Shown here in pieces: positions 59,695 through 64,000 of a stretch of DNA of 64,000 nucleotides (its first letter is position 1; each line of letters begins with the position of its first letter). A model generated the notes under the pieces. It was not told the DNA's origin. It did not search any database and worked only from the letters and a program-made list of their open reading frames with translations. Origin of the DNA: Nemopilema nomurai (taxonomy: Eukaryota; Cnidaria; Scyphozoa; Rhizostomeae; Rhizostomatidae); the NCBI GenBank assembly GCA_003864495.1, contig ML133432.1:2282095-2346094 (forward strand), given 5' to 3'. The position numbers and the translations under genes were made by a program.

Positions 59695-60705
59695 AGACTG
59701 AGACGGAAAAGAATTTTCGGGAAGATCAAGGATTTTGCAACATCGGCAATATTCGGACTTTATCAATTGAATTACCCTTTTTGCATTTTTTCCCTTGAAT
59801 TTCAACAATAAAGAACTTGGTATTTTAAGAATAACTTGGTGTGTGGGTGATCTACCGTCACCGTTGCCTTTTGATAGAAGGATGAATTGGGGGAGGGGGT
59901 GTTAATTTCAAATATTTCAGGAGCTAGAAACAGGCTGTTCAGCCGTTTGACAACAAATAACCCTCTCGTGTAATAAAACTGGTAGCAAAAGGAGATTCGG
60001 CCCTTTGACTTTTCACTTTTTACGTGGTGGGACTAGATGACCGAGGCATATGGTAATGGCTTTTGCACTTTTGCATTTTTTGATGTATTGGAAAAATATC
60101 TTTTGTCCTTGGAGGGGAGAGAATGAGCGAAGACGCTTTATAAATTTCATCATCATAAATTTCATCATCGCCTCAAAATTTATAGTTTTTGAGAAACAGC
60201 AGATGAACTAGCAGAAATACAAGAAAGTCACCGGGCATGCAATCAGTGGGGTAGCCAAAGTGATTGGGGGTGGGGGGCAAATGAGTAAGGAAAATAGGAA
60301 GCCTTTTCCTGGGTAAATCTTTTAAGACCACGCAATTTTCTTACAACTTTTAAGTTCAACAGTATTGAGGAAAGAAAAACTGAAGCCTAAGTGAGCGCAT
60401 TTGCAATTTAACAACAAAGAGAAAAAGGAAGACAGAAAAAAATTGACCGATAATTTCTGGCTATGTACGTTCATGATAAGAGAGTGGAATTTTATATAAA
60501 CCTGAAGGCCGAACCTGTGTAACAAGCCATTGAAAACATCACTGTACAGTTGCATTTTTCTTCAAAACAGAACTAAATTATTTATACAGGAAAAAGTAAA
60601 ATTGAAAAGATTGGGCCTTTGGTATATCCATGTATTATCCAGATTGTCCTTTAAACTGTGTACAGATACGAAATCTATGGAAAGTTGCAGATTTGAGTAA
60701 AAATG
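59695..60705. other. Spacer inside the inverted repeat
   Basis: AT-rich and without a supported gene; a short duplicated phrase AAATTTCATCATC lies near 60143-60170. Confidence 0.35.
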
Positions 60706-60969
60706 TTATAAAAGAGCCTTTGAAAGCTCATTGGAAGTTTTAGAGAACAAGTCAATAATATGTTCCACATCAAGGGAAAGCAAAGTTTCCTTTTCGATGG
60801 TCATTCCAAGCAGAGATTCTAATCCTTCTTGGATCATACTTGATCGTATCCGTGTTTTGATCCTCTTTAATGCTGAAAATGACCTCTGCGGTAGTGGAGC
60901 TAACAGGGACGGAGAGGCTTTTCCATTGGCATCATCATCATCATCACTGCTGACACGCATCACATGCAT
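60706..60969 (-). pseudogene. hAT-family transposase C-terminal fragment
   Basis: A minus-strand frame reads RSFSALKRIKTRIRSSMIQE, then ESLLGMTIEKETLLSLD and a helical end. This is the dimerisation region characteristic of hAT transposases and ZMYM1-like proteins ('ERSFSxLxRIKTxLRSTMxxxRL'). The upstream part is a low-complexity SSDDDDD run from a GAT/ATC microsatellite; no BED finger or catalytic core is found. It is a fragment or final exon of a dead element. Confidence 0.55.
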
Positions 60970-62552
60970 TATGTGGTGACTTTTGGAAGAGATTATACCG
61001 CTTCTCGAGGTTATCGAACAACTTGATAACTTGGATAGATGAACCTGCTAAATCTATATACAACACACACCTAAATAGTATACACCCAATGAATCACACA
61101 ATGGATGAATAAATGGAAAAGGAAAACAACAGTGGAATCGCTACAAATGTCATAAGGATTTTGGCGCCCCTCCTAAACTTCGGCGCCCCTTCAAAAAACT
61201 CCGCTGGGGGGGGCCCTGGCCCCCGAGCCCCCACGTAGTCGGCGCCTTTGTGCGTAACAGAGCTCCGGGACTCGCGAGGAAGCATATCAATCGAGGTGCA
61301 CAACTTTGGGGATTGCAATTCATAAAAATTTTTGCCCGGCGCCCGTAGAATCTTTCCTCAAATAACAATATAAGAACGAATACTTTCTTGTTTCTTGCTC
61401 AATTTTTTTCTTGATGTCAAGGAAATGGATGTGGCTTAGGCATAGGGCATTGCTGACTTTCCCGTGCATAAAAAGAGTGCATTCACGTCCACGAGCGAAC
61501 CTTCATTCACAAAAAAGGCTTTAAATGCTTTCGAGGAGTCACTTCAAACACAGTTAAGTCTAACGTACGATATCCACTGGTTTGCTCGTACTTCCAGGGA
61601 CAAATATCCAAACGAAGATAATCATATTGACAGGATGCCACAATGCAAGTAACAACTGTACCATTTGTTGGTAGTCAGCAGTTGATTTTGGGCTTAAGAT
61701 TATTCTTAAATTATTTCTTGCCCAACACAAGGTGTAAATTCGCCTTTAGATCAAGGAAAAATATTAAATTTCTTTTTATGTGTTGCTCCATCGCCATTTT
61801 CAACACGAACAAACAGAACAACAAATCTAATTTTGAAACACAAAACCTTGTTCTACGAATACGGCGCTAACAAGGGCATCTTATTTTATCTTATCATATT
61901 TTCATCCCGTGGCAGTTGTTTTGCTTTGGAAGAAAACATGGCTAAAAGAAAAATTTTAGTCTTGATGATGGTTGAGCTTGGCATCATTCTGAAATTGCTG
62001 TTATATTTTAGCAATTTTGAACCTCAATATTTCTATAGACCTTATTCTTATAAAAAACGTGTAGTTTACAGAATGTATATTAGTCTTAGTCGATAGTCGA
62101 TAATAACATTCCATTTCTTTATCACTCTTGCAAAGTTTTAAGGTCTTCTTCCGGTTCAAAAGTTGCCTGCAAACTAATCCAGATTTGCGTTCAAAGCGAT
62201 CTAACACTGTTTAATACCAAGTCGTCTGATTTGGTCACATTGACTGATGATGAATCACATTTTTTGAATCACAACGTGCAGCCCCCTTCAAATAAGATGG
62301 ATTTGTGTCCCTGCAAGAGGGGCTCCGGCTCCAAGTCCCGGCCCGTATTCGGTGCCATAGGTTTGAACGCTTGCTTTTAGCTTTTCGTTGCATGAACAAA
62401 ATCCCCAATAAAGGCTTTAGAAAAATTTTGAATTCCCTGGGCAAAACTAAATCACTCTGATTGTCCGCTGAATCATATTCTTTTCAGGCTAGACATAGCT
62501 AGACTTTTTGCTTTGAATTGCTTCTTTTTCAAAATCTTTTTCCGATAGATTA
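60970..62552. other. Repeat-rich spacer
   Basis: A GC-rich block at 61160-61350 (GGCGCC and GGGGGGCCC phrases; frame with AEFFEGAPKFRRGAK) looks like a worn interspersed repeat. The frames at 61643-62096 have no domain. Confidence 0.35.
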
Positions 62553-62953
62553 GATACACGCTTTTTTTTATAAGGAACCTACCTCAAGGCCTAGTTCCAA
62601 AAGTTCCTTATTCGTAGACCTCAAATCATCAAATTTTAGTACCAAAAGTTCCTTAAAAGTTCCTTAATATTCTTTGTACATCAATAAGCCTTAACACTTA
62701 ATAGAGAGAGGGGCGAGACAGCATATGCGGAAACTACTCAACGAAGCGCTTGACACACGAATAGCAAACAATCTATGCGAGTATTGGCTGCAAATGAATG
62801 GAACCGGCTTTTTAGTTCTTGATGCTTGCAGTAATAAAAAAATTTCAAATCGTAAAGTTCCTTAGTGATTTCGTTTTTAGTAGTATAAGTTCCTTAAATA
62901 TTTCTTCATGTAGGCTCCTTATAAAGTGGTTCCTTATAAAAAAAGCGTGTATC
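62553..62953. mobile_element. MITE-like inverted-repeat element, 401 bp
   Basis: The ends GATACACGC followed by 7-8 T and ATAAGGAAC are inverted copies of each other (28 bp, 1 bp indel). At least five AGTTCCTTA motifs lie inside, several near the ends. No target duplication is clear, so the superfamily is unresolved. Confidence 0.65.
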
Positions 62954-63603
62954 AGGTGAGATCTCTGATTTCCGCAAAATCATTCAATCAAAGCACTCAT
63001 GTGTTTTTAGTGTCACCCAACATGAAAGGTAATATGCCTGAGAATTTGCCTTGATATGCCTTGATATGCATGTTGAAATATTTACTTAAATTTTTTCAGC
63101 GTCCCCCGTAGATCCGCCCCTGTGTACTTGGTTATGAATTTTCTATTTATTTACTTTTCCAACTGCGACAAGCGTGGGTCCCTTTATATGGTAGTGATTA
63201 CTTCGTTCTAGTAACAGGGAATACCTTTGGTCTAAAGATTAATTAAGAACCTTCGCAACAGAAACAGATTGCTTTGACATGAAAGCACCATGGATCTTAC
63301 AAAGTATGGCAGGCGAACACCTTGTGGGGTAACTCACTGCACCCATCGGAAAGACATATTTCGTATTAAAAAAATTGCATTGCCCAAGCTTGCAAAAAAA
63401 CAGCTTTAGATTAGTATTTCCCTTGCAAAATCAATTGATGTAGTGAATAGTGAATTTTTCACCTTCGACTCCCCATTACTCGGAAACACCCACGCCCGAT
63501 CAACATCCAGGTTCGAATTATAAGCCAAAAACTACGCAAAAAAATGTCATCCAATAAATTGCCCATTTTTGTGGCAATGATACTTCTCCTGTGATCCGAT
63601 TCA
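62954..63603. other. No recognisable gene
   Basis: AT-rich sequence with a short TGCCTTGATATGC duplication near 63048-63070. Confidence 0.35.
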
Positions 63604-63873
63604 CTTCGGGTCACCCTTAACAATTGATTCCCTTTGCAATTGTGTTTCCGAAGGCTTCCGGCCTTGAACTATGTGGCCGCGGCTCTTTGTTCGACTCGTT
63701 TACACTGGGTTGAGGGTAAACAGTGATGGCCGACACTTAATTCGACTCGATCGACGGTACGAGTGAAACATAATTTTGCTATGACTTTTCGAAATTTTAC
63801 CTATAAACCTGCCGATGGTCTCATTTAAAAGGCACATCAAATTCTATCGTTTGGTGTATAATTTATCTATGTA
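63604..63873 (-). repeat. Right arm of the long inverted repeat (empty site)
   Basis: This is the inverse copy of the 58.5-59.7 kb arm, about 270 bp, without the TTAA insertion. It starts at CTTCGGGTCACCC and ends at ATTTATCTATGTA. Confidence 0.85.
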
Positions 63874-63911
63874 CGACACTGCATTAGCGCCGAAAAAGGT
63901 TTATAGGAGGT

Positions 63912-63986
63912 GTTTTTGTGGAAATCTCGAAATACAAACCTTGGTCAATTGTTTTTGTGGAAATCTCGAAATACAAACCTCGGTCA
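63912..63986. repeat. 39 bp x 2 tandem duplication
   Basis: GTTTTTGTGGAAATCTCGAA starts at 63912 and again at 63951. The second copy differs by one base near its end. Confidence 0.85.
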
Positions 63987-64000
63987 TGATTGAGTAGTCC

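Overview
This is animal nuclear DNA. Coding exons are short, separated by introns with GT..AG boundaries, and lie in AT-rich sequence with many transposon remnants. The recognisable genes are metazoan: a C/EBP-type bZIP factor, a single MTG/ETO/Nervy-type co-repressor (CBFA2T family), a divergent rhodopsin-like orphan GPCR and an SLC22-type transporter. The MTG protein carries all the family domains but is shorter than its vertebrate relatives. The GPCR lacks several canonical residues, and the transposons are of the Harbinger, TTAA-target, hAT and LINE kinds. I favour an invertebrate, probably an anthozoan cnidarian. That placement is inference; no rRNA or mitochondrial marker is present.

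Layout. 0.7-1.6 kb: a possible small gene on the minus strand faces an intronless C/EBP-like gene on the plus strand. The shared 270 bp contains a TATA box and a perfect C/EBP-ATF composite element. 2.5-3.3 kb: a two-exon gene for a 75-residue protein, minus strand. 6.2-6.5 kb: a weak candidate mini-gene. 9.65 kb: an isolated exon-like segment. 12.7-15.1 kb: two minus-strand exons that join in frame and look like a CARD (death-fold) domain plus tail. 23.2-29.5 kb: the MTG/CBFA2T gene, eight coding exons that I could join in frame to 486 residues. 31.9-32.8 kb: an intronless GPCR, minus strand. 33.4-34.1 kb: two unrelated tandem arrays, the first made of 14 CCAAT-containing 30-mers. 35.7-36.8 and 40.4-41.3 kb: two elements with inverted ends and TTA or TAA target duplications (PIF/Harbinger type). 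43.5-45.2 kb: a decayed LINE with a second LINE end nested in it. 47.2-47.5 kb: a 57 bp x 4 array. 50.2-57.8 kb: the SLC22-type gene on the minus strand, eight recognised exons including a 28 nt micro-exon. One of its introns carries a 1.6 kb array of 20-mers. 56.6-57.3 kb: a Harbinger transposase N-terminus. 58.5-63.9 kb: a transposon cluster with a long inverted repeat. One arm is split by a 908 bp TTAA-flanked insertion, and a hAT transposase C-terminus and a 401 bp inverted-repeat element lie between the arms.

The genes do not form an operon or an obvious pathway; they are independent animal genes. The clearest regulatory hypothesis concerns the bZIP gene. Its promoter site matches the element used by ATF4 and C/EBP in the integrated stress response, so it may be a stress-inducible CHOP- or C/EBP-like gene. 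Large stretches (9.8-12.6, 15.2-23.2, 36.8-40.4 and 47.5-50.2 kb) hold nothing I can name.
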